Source: [Mycobacterium] stephanolepidis (GTDB lineage Bacteria; Actinomycetota; Actinomycetes; Mycobacteriales; Mycobacteriaceae). Taken from it: 64,000 bases of DNA. Under the pieces are notes generated by a model. That model was given only the letters and a program-made list of their open reading frames with translations, had not been told where the DNA came from and did not search any database. Position numbers and translations under genes: made by a program. The stretch is from assembly GCF_002356335.1 (NCBI RefSeq), contig NZ_AP018165.1, forward strand, positions 3,286,001 through 3,350,000. The letters run 5' to 3'. Below are positions 56,338 through 64,000 of the stretch, piece by piece. How positions within the stretch are numbered: position 1 is the stretch's first letter; every line of letters starts with the position of its first letter.

Positions 56338-56673
56338 ATGGCTCGCACCCCCACCACCGCCGATGCGTTCAATGCGATCGCGGAGGCCGGCCGTCGCGAC
56401 CTTCTCCGTGCCATCGGCACCGGCGAGGTCACGGTGAACGATCTGGTGGCGCGGACCAGGATGGGTCAGCCGCAGGTGTCGAAGCATCTGGGCGTGCTCC
56501 GCGCCGTCGATCTGGTGCGGGTGCGCTCACATGGACGGCACCGCTTCTATCGCGTCAACGGTGCGGCTCTGCGGCCCGTCCATGACTGGGTGACCGCGTT
56601 TGAACGCACCTGGAACGAGCGCCTCAACCGGCTCGACGACCTACTCACCGAACTACAGGAGGAAACCCCATGA
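56338..56673 (+). CDS. ArsR-family (winged-helix) transcriptional regulator
   Basis: The 111-aa protein has the ArsR winged helix: AFNAIAEAGRRDLLRAIGTG, VNDLVARTRMGQPQVSKHLG (recognition helix) and VLRAVDLVRVRSHGRHRFY. No metal-binding cysteine pair is present, so it is of the non-metal type that usually controls an adjacent AHSA1/SRPBCC gene, exactly as here (4-nt overlap). ATG 56338 is preferred over ATG 56311 because the upstream stretch holds the operator and promoter. Confidence 0.86.
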   Translation: MARTPTTADAFNAIAEAGRRDLLRAIGTGEVTVNDLVARTRMGQPQVSKHLGVLRAVDLVRVRSHGRHRFYRVNGAALRPVHDWVTAFERTWNERLNRLDDLLTELQEETP

Positions 56674-57164
56674 GCAGTCGGTATGGCAGCGCCACCGTCG
56701 AACTTCCCTCGGATACAACGATTCTCATCACCCGATCCTTTGACGCGCCAGCTGCACTGGTCTTTCGGACACTCACCGAGCCCGATCTGGTCAAGCGCTG
56801 GTGGGGATTCGAGACCGCGCACTGGCAGGTCTGCGATATCGATCTGCGAGTCGGTGGCACATGGCGGTATGTGGTCAGCCAACCGTGCGAATCCGCGCCG
56901 GACATGGAGGTCGGGTTCCACGGCGAGTACCACGAGATCGACAGACCCCACCGGTTGGTCAATACCGAGGTCTACGAGGGGATGCCCGATGCGTCGGCCC
57001 TGGTGTCCACCACCCTGGACGAGGTCGATGGGGTCACCACCATGCGGGTTTTGGTACAGCACAGCTGTAAGGAGCATCGCGACGGACACATCGAATCCGG
57101 CATGGAGGTGGGCATGCAGGTCAGCTACAACCGCATCGAGGATCTGCTGGGTGACCTGAAATAG
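56670..57164 (+). CDS. AHSA1/SRPBCC-domain protein
   Basis: This 164-aa protein has the activator-of-Hsp90-like fold: TILITRSFDAPAALVFRTLT at the start and WWGFETAHWQV, then FHGEYHEIDRPHRLVNTEVY. ATG 56670 overlaps the ArsR stop (ATGA), so the two are coupled. ArsR-AHSA1 pairs are common in actinobacteria and are thought to respond to small hydrophobic ligands; the ligand is unknown. Confidence 0.83.
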   Translation: MSSRYGSATVELPSDTTILITRSFDAPAALVFRTLTEPDLVKRWWGFETAHWQVCDIDLRVGGTWRYVVSQPCESAPDMEVGFHGEYHEIDRPHRLVNTEVYEGMPDASALVSTTLDEVDGVTTMRVLVQHSCKEHRDGHIESGMEVGMQVSYNRIEDLLGDLK

Positions 57165-57171
57165 CACGCCC

Positions 57172-57639
57172 ATGGCAGGTGTTGCAGCCACGGTGACCAA
57201 CGAATTCACCTTCGAATACATCGCCGCGAACCCACAGTGGGTCGATGAACAGATCGAGATCTACGAATCCAGCGGCGGCGTCGAGGGCACCACGTTAGAA
57301 GGCATCCCCGTCGTGATCTTGTACACCGTCGGCGCGAAATCGGGACAGATCCGCAAGGCGCCACTCATGCGAGTGGAACACGAGGGCGTGTACCTCGCGG
57401 TCGGCTCGATCGGCGGCGCCCCGAAGAACCCCGCCTGGGTCGCGAATCTGCGTGCCAATCCGGTCTTCGAGCTGCGCGACGGCGAAAACGTCCAGACCGT
57501 CCGTGCCGAGGAAATCTCGAACGACATCGAGCGCGCGACCTGGTGGGAACGTGCCGTGGCGGCCTTCCCGCCCTATGCCGAGTACACGAAGCGCACCACG
57601 CGGGTGTTCCCGCTGTTCACCCTCACTCCGGTGAGTTAG
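57172..57639 (+). CDS. Deazaflavin (F420)-dependent nitroreductase-family protein (Ddn-like)
   Basis: The 155-aa protein carries the Ddn pattern: QIEIYESSGGVEG, VVILYTVGAKSGQIRKAPLMRV, GVYLAVGSIGGAPKNPAWVAN and LRANPVFELRDG. Members use reduced F420 to reduce quinones or nitro compounds at the membrane. It lies 7 bp after the AHSA1 gene and is likely in its operon. Its 3' end overlaps the convergent acyltransferase gene by 17 bp. Confidence 0.85.
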   Translation: MAGVAATVTNEFTFEYIAANPQWVDEQIEIYESSGGVEGTTLEGIPVVILYTVGAKSGQIRKAPLMRVEHEGVYLAVGSIGGAPKNPAWVANLRANPVFELRDGENVQTVRAEEISNDIERATWWERAVAAFPPYAEYTKRTTRVFPLFTLTPVS

Positions 57640-58372
57640 CGGCCGCCTTCTTACGTTCGATATCGGCCAGCGCCTCGGCCAGCTGAGCACGTTGTGCGGC
57701 CGAGGCGTCCCAGGCCACCTTCCGGTTCTTGACGACCCTGGCCGGGGCGCCGACCGCAATCGAGTAATCCGGAATGACACCCTTGACCACGGCGTGAGCG
57801 CCGAGCACGCAGCCGCGGCCGACGATGGTGTCCCGCAGGATCGTCACCTTGGTGGCGATCCAGGTATCCGGGCCGATGCGCACCGGGGACTTGACGATGC
57901 CCTGGTCCTTGATCGGGTAGGTGATGTCTTCCATCCGATGGTCGAAATCGCACACGTAGCACCAGTCCGCCATCAGGGCCGAGTCACCGAACTCGATGTC
58001 GATGTAGGCGTTGACGACGTTGTCCTTACCGAACACCACCTTGTCGCCCAGCCGCAGCGACCCCTCGTGTGCGCGCAACGAGTTTCCGTCGCCGATGTGC
58101 ACCCACCGGCCGATCTCCATCCGGGCCAGCTCTGGTGTGCAGTGGATCTCGACGTTCTTGCCCAGGAACAGCATGCCGCGCGTGACGATGTGCGGATTGG
58201 AGAGCTTGAACTTGAGCAGCCGCCAGTACCGCACCAGGTACCACGGTGTGTATGCCTTGTTCGCGATCACCCATCGCAATGAGGCCTTGGTCAGGAATTT
58301 GGCCTGTGCCGGGTCGCGCAGGCGCTGTCCGCGCCACCGCTTGTGCAGGGGAGCGCCCCACATCGTCGTCAT
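57623..58372 (-). CDS. Left-handed beta-helix (hexapeptide) acyltransferase, Rv3034c-like
   Basis: The 249-aa protein starts at ATG 58372 (MTTMWGAPLHKRWRG), or three codons later; further extension is antisense to the lipoprotein gene. Hexapeptide turns are visible in GRWVHIGDGNSL, GDKVVFGKDNVV, IGPDTWIATKVTIL and GRGCVLGAHAVVKGVIP, ending in the common SIAVGAPARVVKNRK. The Rv3034c homologue is placed in the MGLP cluster as a putative O-acetyl/acyl transferase, so this gene marks the right-hand side of the interrupted MGLP region. Confidence 0.82.
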   Translation of the reverse strand: MTTMWGAPLHKRWRGQRLRDPAQAKFLTKASLRWVIANKAYTPWYLVRYWRLLKFKLSNPHIVTRGMLFLGKNVEIHCTPELARMEIGRWVHIGDGNSLRAHEGSLRLGDKVVFGKDNVVNAYIDIEFGDSALMADWCYVCDFDHRMEDITYPIKDQGIVKSPVRIGPDTWIATKVTILRDTIVGRGCVLGAHAVVKGVIPDYSIAVGAPARVVKNRKVAWDASAAQRAQLAEALADIERKKAAANSPE

Positions 58373-58457
58373 GGCCGCACAGCCTACGGGACGCGGCAGA
58401 GCGCGCACGCTACCCTGCGATGGGCCGGACCGCCCCCTAAGAGAGGAGTGTCTCACC

Positions 58458-59750
58458 GTGCTTTCCCGAGCACGAGTACTCGCGAGCATGGTTCTTGCGA
58501 CACTCCTCACCGTCACCGGATGTTCCGGCGATGATTCCTGGATCAACATCAAGGCGGCGCCCGGCTGGTCCGCCAGCTACGCCGACGCGCACAACAGCAG
58601 CTACACGCCCACCGAGGGCGCTCGCGAACTGACCCTGGAGTGGAGCCGGAACACCAAGGGCCAGATAGGCAGTGCCGCGGCAATCGGCATCGACAACTTC
58701 ATCGCGGTCAGTGCCGACACCCCTGCCGGTTGCACGCTCATGGAGTGGGAGAACAACAAGGCCGCGCGCCAGCGCTGGTGCACCCGGATGATCACCGGCA
58801 GCCCATGGTCCGGACCGCTCGCCGACGGCTACAACAACATCTACATGGGTCAGCCCGGCGCCGTGGTGTCGTTTCCCCCCACCCAGTGGATCCGGTGGCG
58901 CAAGCCCGTAATCGGCGCACCCACCACACCTAAGATCGTCGAGCCCGGACGGCTCCTCATCGTCACGCACCTCGGTCAGATACTGATCTTCAACGCGCAG
59001 CGCGGTGAGGTCGTGGGCACCCCCATGGATCTGCTCGAAGGTGTCGATCCGACCGATCCGCGGCGCGGCCTGGGTGACTGCCAAGCGGCGGGACCCCAAT
59101 GCCCGGTATCCGCCTCCCCCGCCTACGACCCGGAAACCGGCACCATCGTCACCACGCTGTGGCAGCCAGGAAAACCGGTACCCGTGCTGCTGGGAATCAC
59201 GTACGACGCCGACGGCCACATCACCCTGAAACACAAGTGGGCCAACAAGATCATTGACGAAGGCGTGATCGGCTCCCCGGTGATGTCTCGGGATGGCGAA
59301 ACGGTCTACATCAATGACCGCAAGGGTTCGCTCCACGCGATGCATACCTTTGATGGCAGCCAGAAATGGTCAGTGCCCTTGGGCTTCAACGCCGTGACAC
59401 CGCCCTCCGTCGCACCAGACGGAACCATCATCGCCGGAACCGGCGACAAGGCCACCCTGATGGCCATCAAAGACTTCGGCAGCAAGGGTGAAATCACCTG
59501 GCGCCGCGATGACCTCGTTCCGCTCTCGACGTCGAGCCAGGCCGCCGGAAACGTCGGCTATACCGTGGTCAAGGACGGAGACAAGGGGCTGGCGCTGGTG
59601 GTGTTCAACACCCCGGACGGAGCCACCATCAACCGCTATCCGCTACCCGATGCCGCCGGCGTCCCGGTCGGCATCTCGATCGGACCGGATCAGCGCGTGA
59701 TCGTCACGCTGAGCGAGGGCCAGGTGTACGGGTTCCGCCCGGGGACCTAG
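58458..59750 (+). CDS. Lipoprotein with PQQ-like beta-propeller (Rv3035-like)
   Basis: The 430-aa protein starts at GTG 58458 after AGAGGAG; the frame is open far upstream but runs antisense to the acyltransferase. A lipobox (LLTVTGC, Cys22) follows a hydrophobic signal. Repeated blade-like segments (GTIVTTLWQPG, VIGSPVMSRDGETVYINDRKG, SLHAMHTFDGSQKWSVPLG) indicate a PQQ-type propeller, as in Rv3035. It is probably anchored on the outer face of the inner membrane. Function is unknown; its conserved position suggests a link to MGLP or envelope biology. Confidence 0.8.
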   Translation: MLSRARVLASMVLATLLTVTGCSGDDSWINIKAAPGWSASYADAHNSSYTPTEGARELTLEWSRNTKGQIGSAAAIGIDNFIAVSADTPAGCTLMEWENNKAARQRWCTRMITGSPWSGPLADGYNNIYMGQPGAVVSFPPTQWIRWRKPVIGAPTTPKIVEPGRLLIVTHLGQILIFNAQRGEVVGTPMDLLEGVDPTDPRRGLGDCQAAGPQCPVSASPAYDPETGTIVTTLWQPGKPVPVLLGITYDADGHITLKHKWANKIIDEGVIGSPVMSRDGETVYINDRKGSLHAMHTFDGSQKWSVPLGFNAVTPPSVAPDGTIIAGTGDKATLMAIKDFGSKGEITWRRDDLVPLSTSSQAAGNVGYTVVKDGDKGLALVVFNTPDGATINRYPLPDAAGVPVGISIGPDQRVIVTLSEGQVYGFRPGT

Positions 59751-60897
59751 CCTCACAGACGAATGCTCTTGCGTCACTTCCTATCCGGGTGATGACGACC
59801 GAGAGCGCCACAGCGCCTCGTAACTTCATCCTGGTGCGCAGCACCGCGGGGTCGACGTCTACCCCGCGCACGGTGATCTCGACAGAACCGCAGTCTCGTG
59901 CGGCGAGCGCCTGGCGCAGCCGTTTCTCGCTGTACGCCAGCGCGTCGAGCACCCGGTAGCCCTGCACACCTGCGGGCACCGAATCCCCCGACAGGTACGC
60001 GATGCGGGGATCCAACTGCCACAACCCATGTCGCGCGGCATATTGTCGCACCAGGCCCGCACGCACCACCGCACCATCGGGGTCGATGATCCACTCGCCC
60101 GCCTCGGCGAGCCCACAGTCATCGGGATCGACATCTGTCAGCTGGAAGCCGTCGCCGGCCGTCGAGAGCACCGTGGCGCGCCTACGCGCCCGTGCCAACC
60201 CCGCCGACCACAGACACGCCTCCCGAACGCCGCCGTCGAAGGAGACAACCTCGATCTCACCATCGAATCCGGTCTGTTCCCGTAGATCGGTGAAGTCCAG
60301 TCCCGGAGCACATTTGACGACCAGATCGCGATCTGCGTATGTCCGCAGCACCAGGTCCAGGGGCGGCGAGTATGCCGAAGGATCGAACCGCCGGCGCCCG
60401 CCGGAGCGGCGTCCCGGATCTGCAACCACCACGTCGGCGCGACTGGACGGTGCCAGCGCATCCGCCCGACAGATCAGAACCCGCTTGCCAATGTTGTGAC
60501 GTGCCATCGCCGTTCTCACCGGATCGATATCGCTGCCGATGACCGTCGCGGCGACGCCGTCGAGGGCGGCCAGCTCGGCCCCGACCGAACAGGTGACATC
60601 GTGAACTACCCGATCGGCCAGCCGCTCAGCGCGATGCCGCGCCACTGCAGCAGGTGTCGCCTGCTGTAGCGCGTCATCGGTGAACAGCCAGTCCCGCACG
60701 TCATCCAGCTTGGCCGCCGCCTTACGGCGCAGCTGCACCGTCTGCGCCAAAACTGCGGCGCGGTCACCGAATTCGGTACGCAGAGCCGCCGTATCGGCCA
60801 CCAGGGTGCCCGCAGAGAACGTGTACGCCGATGCCCGCACGAGATCCGCACTGCCCGCCTCCGAGGACAGATATGCAACGTCGGAGGGCTCGAACAC
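59704..60897 (-). CDS. THUMP-like SAM-dependent methyltransferase (Rv3037c-like)
   Basis: The 397-aa protein has a class-I methyltransferase core in its middle (DVTCSVGAELAALDGVAATVIGSDIDP), then VVVADPGRRSGGRRRFDP, and a C-terminal THUMP-like region. The start is GTG 60897. Rv3037c has been proposed as a methyltransferase of MGLP synthesis; a nucleic-acid target is the alternative given the THUMP-like end. The 3' end overlaps the convergent lipoprotein gene by 47 bp, unusually long for this window. Confidence 0.78.
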   Translation of the reverse strand: MFEPSDVAYLSSEAGSADLVRASAYTFSAGTLVADTAALRTEFGDRAAVLAQTVQLRRKAAAKLDDVRDWLFTDDALQQATPAAVARHRAERLADRVVHDVTCSVGAELAALDGVAATVIGSDIDPVRTAMARHNIGKRVLICRADALAPSSRADVVVADPGRRSGGRRRFDPSAYSPPLDLVLRTYADRDLVVKCAPGLDFTDLREQTGFDGEIEVVSFDGGVREACLWSAGLARARRRATVLSTAGDGFQLTDVDPDDCGLAEAGEWIIDPDGAVVRAGLVRQYAARHGLWQLDPRIAYLSGDSVPAGVQGYRVLDALAYSEKRLRQALAARDCGSVEITVRGVDVDPAVLRTRMKLRGAVALSVVITRIGSDARAFVCEARSPGGTRTPGPRSA

Positions 60898-60915
60898 CTG
60901 CGGGAACTCGAGGGA

Positions 60916-61881
60916 TTACGAGGACTTGAGCCCGGTGATCATCACGTTGTAGTACCAGCCCTTCGGCACCACGTGACGCCATACGTTCTCGTCCACCCAG
61001 CTGAGCGCCTTCCAACCGCCGAACGCGAACTTCGCCCAGCCCCAGCCCAACTTGCCGGGCGGCACCGTCGACTCGAACGTACGCACGGGCCAGCCCAGCA
61101 TGGCAGCGGTGAATTCCTCACTGGCCGTCCGCACCGCAACGGCACCGGCGTTGGTGGCCATCTTCTCCAGGTCGGCAGGATCAAAGGTGTGCAGGTCAAC
61201 CACCCATTCGAGGGCGGCAGCGCGGGAGTTCTCATCGAGCTCCTCCTGCGGACGCCGCCAGCTCTCCAATCCGGGCAGCTTCATCGCCTGGACTGTGGCC
61301 TTCCACGTCAGATTCGCCAGCGCACGGGCGTAGAGGTTGCCGACCGTGGTGGGCTCTCCGGCGAAGATGAACCGCCCACCTGGCTTGAGCACCCGCAGCA
61401 CCTCACGCAGCGACAACTCGACATCGGGAATGTGGTGCAGCACGGCATGGCCCACCACTAAATCGAAGGTGTTGTCGTCGTACGGAATCCGCTCGGCATC
61501 GGCGACCCGGCCGTCGACGTCCAGACCCAGCTCCTTGCCGGTACGCGTGGCGACCTTGACCATGCCCGGCGACAGATCGGTGACCGAGCCACGGCGCGCA
61601 ACGCCTGACTGCATCAGATTCAACAGGAAGAAGCCGGTGCCACAACCCAGCTCCAGGGCACGGTCGTAGGGCAGCTCGCGCTGGTCCTCGACGGGCACGA
61701 TGGCATCGAACCGGCCGCGCGCGTAGTCGATGCAGCGCTGGTCGTAGGAGATGGACCACTTCTCGTCGTAGGTCTCTGCCTCCCAGTCGTGGTACAGGAT
61801 CTGGGCGAGTTTGTTGTCCTCAAAAGCAGCAGCGACCTGCTCCGCAGTGGCCTTGGTCGTCGGCTCCGAAATCTCCGTCAT
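60916..61881 (-). CDS. Class-I SAM-dependent methyltransferase (Rv3038c-like)
   Basis: The 321-aa protein has motif I ALELGCGTGFFLLNLMQ, then VTDLSPGMVKVA, FDLVVGHAVLHHIPDVELSL and VLKPGGRFIFAGEPT, a standard small-molecule methyltransferase set. The C-terminal third lacks recognisable motifs. It lies 18 bp upstream of the Rv3037c-like gene and 21 bp downstream of echA17. The substrate is unknown. Confidence 0.82.
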   Translation of the reverse strand: MTEISEPTTKATAEQVAAAFEDNKLAQILYHDWEAETYDEKWSISYDQRCIDYARGRFDAIVPVEDQRELPYDRALELGCGTGFFLLNLMQSGVARRGSVTDLSPGMVKVATRTGKELGLDVDGRVADAERIPYDDNTFDLVVGHAVLHHIPDVELSLREVLRVLKPGGRFIFAGEPTTVGNLYARALANLTWKATVQAMKLPGLESWRRPQEELDENSRAAALEWVVDLHTFDPADLEKMATNAGAVAVRTASEEFTAAMLGWPVRTFESTVPPGKLGWGWAKFAFGGWKALSWVDENVWRHVVPKGWYYNVMITGLKSS

Positions 61882-61902
61882 GGCCGTCAGCCTAACGCCT
61901 GG

Positions 61903-62697
61903 TTAGGCTCCCCTGAACCGGGCCGTCCCCGGGCCGATCTCCAGCTGAGCGGCCACCCCGTCCGCGCGGTCCTGTGTCGCGAACACCTGGCAAAACAGCT
62001 CGCGTTCTCTGTCCAGTCCCCCGGCCAATGGGCTGTCGAAGCCGTGGTCGATGGCCTGTTTGGCAGCGGCGAGCGCCAAGGGCGGCCCGTCGACAAAGCG
62101 CTGAGCCCAGGCTGCTGCCTCGGTGTAGACGTCGTCGGGTGCCACCATCTGGTCCAAGAGCCCCATCCGCAGGGCCTCTTTGGCGCCAACCAGGCGGCCA
62201 CTGAACACCATTTCCTTGGCCCGGCTCAGCCCCACAACGCGCGCCAACCGCACCGTCCCGCCGCCACCCGGGATCATGCCCGCCAGAATCTCGGGCGAAC
62301 CGACCTTGGCGTTGTCCCCGGCGATCCGCCAATCGGCCGCCAGCGCCAGCTCCAGGCCACTGCCCAAGGCGTACCCCGTGATCGCGGCGATCGTTGGTTT
62401 TGCCAGCTCTGCCACCGCGGTCAACGCGGCCTGCCGATCACCGGCGCTGCGCGACATCTCCTCGGCGGTCAACTCCGATAGTTCAGTCAAATCATCACCG
62501 GTGCAAAAGATTTCGTGTCCGCCGTAAACAATGACGACCCGGATGTCCTCGCGTGCGTTCACCTCGGCGGCAGCCAGCGCCAGTTCTCGGTACATCTGGC
62601 GGGTAAGGGCATTGGTGGGCGGACGCGACAGTGCGATGGTGCCAATGCCGGGGTACTCGGGCGCGGTGCGCACCGACACGAACTCGGGCTCGGTCAT
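61903..62697 (-). CDS. echA17: Enoyl-CoA hydratase EchA17
   Basis: This 264-aa crotonase has VVIVYGGHEIFCTGDDL (oxyanion loop) and ITGYALGSGLELALAADWRIAG, then GSPEILAGMIPGGGGTVRLARV with the conserved Gly-rich segment of hydratases. Order and length match Rv3039c (EchA17). The start overlaps the NUDIX stop (ATGA). Expected reaction: hydration of 2-enoyl-CoA in beta-oxidation. The acidic pair is less certain than in the crotonase at 688-1509. Confidence 0.85.
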   Translation of the reverse strand: MTEPEFVSVRTAPEYPGIGTIALSRPPTNALTRQMYRELALAAAEVNAREDIRVVIVYGGHEIFCTGDDLTELSELTAEEMSRSAGDRQAALTAVAELAKPTIAAITGYALGSGLELALAADWRIAGDNAKVGSPEILAGMIPGGGGTVRLARVVGLSRAKEMVFSGRLVGAKEALRMGLLDQMVAPDDVYTEAAAWAQRFVDGPPLALAAAKQAIDHGFDSPLAGGLDRERELFCQVFATQDRADGVAAQLEIGPGTARFRGA

Positions 62698-63527
62698 GTC
62701 AGCTCCGTCCCGGTCACCTCGGGGATCTCCACGGCGCCCTGCCGGGCCGCCTCATAACGGTCCACGTCGGCGAATTGGACGAACCATCGGCCGTCCTGCT
62801 CGGTCAAAATCGGCATGATCGGCGCGATCTCCCGTACAGAGGCCAGCACGTCCGCCACCGTCGCACCGGACGAGGACACGGCGTCCAGCTGGGACCAGGT
62901 CGGCGGAAGCAGGAAGCTGCGCCGCTCGGTAAAGGCCGAGATCGCAGCCCCGGGGGTCTGCCATCCCGAGGCAACAGCTTCGGTGTTGTCTCCGTCGGCA
63001 TCCTGCCCCGAGGGCAATGCCGCGACGAAGAAAAAGGTGTCATAGCGACGCGGTTCTGCCTCCGGGGTGATCCAGTTGGCCCACGGCCGCAGTAGGTCTG
63101 CCCGCAGAAGCAAGCCCTCACGCTGCAGGAACTCCGCAAAGGACAGCGACTTGTCCGACAGATCCCTGCGCGCCTGGTGATAGACGGCCGCGTCCTCGAC
63201 TATCGAGGTATCCGAGGTGCCCGCGAACAGCACACCGCACTCCTCGAAGGTCTCGCGCGCGGCCGCGCACACCAGTGCCGATGCCAGTTCGGGTGTCACG
63301 CCGAATTGTTCGGCCCACCACGTGACATCTGGGCCCACCCACGGCACATCAGCACGCAGATCCCGCGAGTCCACCCCGCCGCCCGGGAAGACCGTCATTC
63401 CCCCGGCGAAGGCCATGGCGTTATCGCGACGCATCAGAAACGCCTCGACACCGACGGCGCCGTCACGTATGAGTACGACAGTCGCCGCGGGCTTCGGCTG
63501 CGCTGGATCGTTGGGGGTAGGTGTCAC
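62694..63527 (-). CDS. NUDIX hydrolase-family protein (Rv3040c-like)
   Basis: The 277-aa protein has an N-terminal NUDIX fold (ATVVLIRDGAVGVEAFLMRR) with the box spread over GGGVDSRDL and CAAARETFEECGVLFAG, where the REx2EExG core reads RETFEECG. An insert between the two parts is typical of the Rv3040c/NUDT19-like group, whose members include CoA diphosphatases. GTG 63527 overlaps the ABC gene stop by one base. Confidence 0.82.
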   Translation of the reverse strand: MTPTPNDPAQPKPAATVVLIRDGAVGVEAFLMRRDNAMAFAGGMTVFPGGGVDSRDLRADVPWVGPDVTWWAEQFGVTPELASALVCAAARETFEECGVLFAGTSDTSIVEDAAVYHQARRDLSDKSLSFAEFLQREGLLLRADLLRPWANWITPEAEPRRYDTFFFVAALPSGQDADGDNTEAVASGWQTPGAAISAFTERRSFLLPPTWSQLDAVSSSGATVADVLASVREIAPIMPILTEQDGRWFVQFADVDRYEAARQGAVEIPEVTGTELT

Positions 63528-64000
63528 TACTGCCTCCTGGAATGTGCGGCGCGGGGCCGGGCACGTCGCGCGAAGTAACGCCCGTCGATCATCTCAACCA
63601 CGATCGACTGCCCGAACGCGCGGGACAAATTCTCGCTGGTCATCACGTCCGCCAACAGACCCTGAGCGACAATCCCTCCCTCGGACAGCAACAACGCGTG
63701 ACTGAAACCAGGCGGGATCTCCTCCACGTGGTGAGTCACCAAAACCATCGCGGGCGCATCCGGATCGGCGGCAAGCTCACCCAACCGGGCCACGAGTTCC
63801 TCACGCCCACCCAGGTCCAGTCCGGCCGCCGGCTCGTCGAGGAGCAGCAACTCGGGATCGGTCATGAGCGCACGCGCGATGAGCACCCTTTTGCGCTCTC
63901 CCTCGGAGAGTGTCCCGTACGTGCGTTCTGCCAGATGCTCGGCGCCCAGCGTCTCGAGCATGTCGATGGCACGCGCCGTGTCGATCTCCTCATACTCCTC
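63527..64000 (-). CDS. ABC transporter ATP-binding protein, 5' part outside window (Rv3041c-like)
   Basis: The frame is open to the last base, so the N-terminal part with the Walker A loop is missing from the window. The visible 157 codons show the signature loop LSEGERKR (Gly-to-Glu variant of LSGG), Walker B LLLLDEPAAGLD and the H-loop VLVTHHVEEIP. It is an ATPase subunit of unknown substrate. It heads the visible part of a five-gene operon running to the Rv3037c-like gene. Confidence 0.88.
   Translation of the reverse strand, partial: EEYEEIDTARAIDMLETLGAEHLAERTYGTLSEGERKRVLIARALMTDPELLLLDEPAAGLDLGGREELVARLGELAADPDAPAMVLVTHHVEEIPPGFSHALLLSEGGIVAQGLLADVMTSENLSRAFGQSIVVEMIDGRYFARRARPRAAHSRRQ

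Noticed and set aside
58011..58457. N-terminal extension of the PQQ-like lipoprotein gene
   Set aside because: The extension is antisense to the acyltransferase gene; a ribosome site, signal peptide and lipobox follow GTG 58458 instead.

Overview
The window reads as the chromosome of a rapidly growing mycobacterium. My best guess is Mycobacteroides (the M. abscessus/chelonae group), inferred from content and not from a search. It is GC-rich, genes are densely packed with many ATGA/GTGA start-stop overlaps, and it encodes an antigen-85-type protein, a PPE protein, IrtAB, F420-type enzymes, an acyl-ACP desaturase and the methylglucose lipopolysaccharide (MGLP) genes. The two flanks follow, from memory, the M. 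tuberculosis order Rv3015c...Rv3024c-Rv3032 and Rv3034c-Rv3041c.

Left flank (1-18459): the end of a secreted trypsin-like protease; a crotonase; bluB; a MetE-C-terminal-like protein; a purine permease; a DesA-type desaturase; a secreted SGNH hydrolase; mnmA-iscS; an OlsA/OlsB-like acyltransferase pair; an NmrA-like protein; a membrane-anchored protein; etfA/etfB (fixB/fixA); then the forward operon for MGLP/alpha-glucan synthesis (methyltransferase, GH57 branching enzyme, GT4 glucosyltransferase). Between the last two MGLP genes lies a tandem 32-bp duplication that rebuilds the translational-coupling junction.

Central block (about 18.47-57.6 kb): this separates the MGLP genes from their usual companions (the Rv3034c and Rv3037c homologues). 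It starts with a carboxylic acid reductase in the MGLP operon. A six-gene reverse-strand operon follows (42092 down to 21996): NRPS C-A-PCP; a fused thioesterase-KS-AT-ACP; KS-AT-psiKR-cMT-ACP; C-dead A-acyl ligase-KR-PCP; an O-methyltransferase; and an FxbA-like formyltransferase. It diverges from irtA-irtB, the reductase-linked ferric-siderophore importer, across a promoter with two adjacent IdeR-box-like sites. A PPE4-like gene after irtB has its own IdeR-like box. I read this as an iron-regulated hybrid NRPS-PKS siderophore system with its own importer and outer-envelope PPE factor. The first adenylation domain has a code resembling that of formyl-hydroxyornithine, which fits the formyltransferase. 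No salicylate genes, heterocyclisation domain or N-hydroxylase is present, so this is not the mycobactin locus. I do not recognise it as a described pathway.

Rest of the central block: an Lrp regulator divergent from azlCD, a TetR-flavoprotein pair, an antigen-85-like gene broken by a single-base shift in a C5 run, a TetR-SRPBCC pair, two tandem paralogous metal-dependent hydrolases, and an ArsR-AHSA1-Ddn-like operon.

Right flank (57623-64000): a hexapeptide acyltransferase, a PQQ-like lipoprotein, and a reverse operon of a THUMP-like methyltransferase, another methyltransferase, echA17, a NUDIX protein and an ABC ATPase cut by the window edge. No stretch longer than 300 bp lacks a gene, and I saw no tRNA, rRNA, CRISPR array, transposase or integrase.
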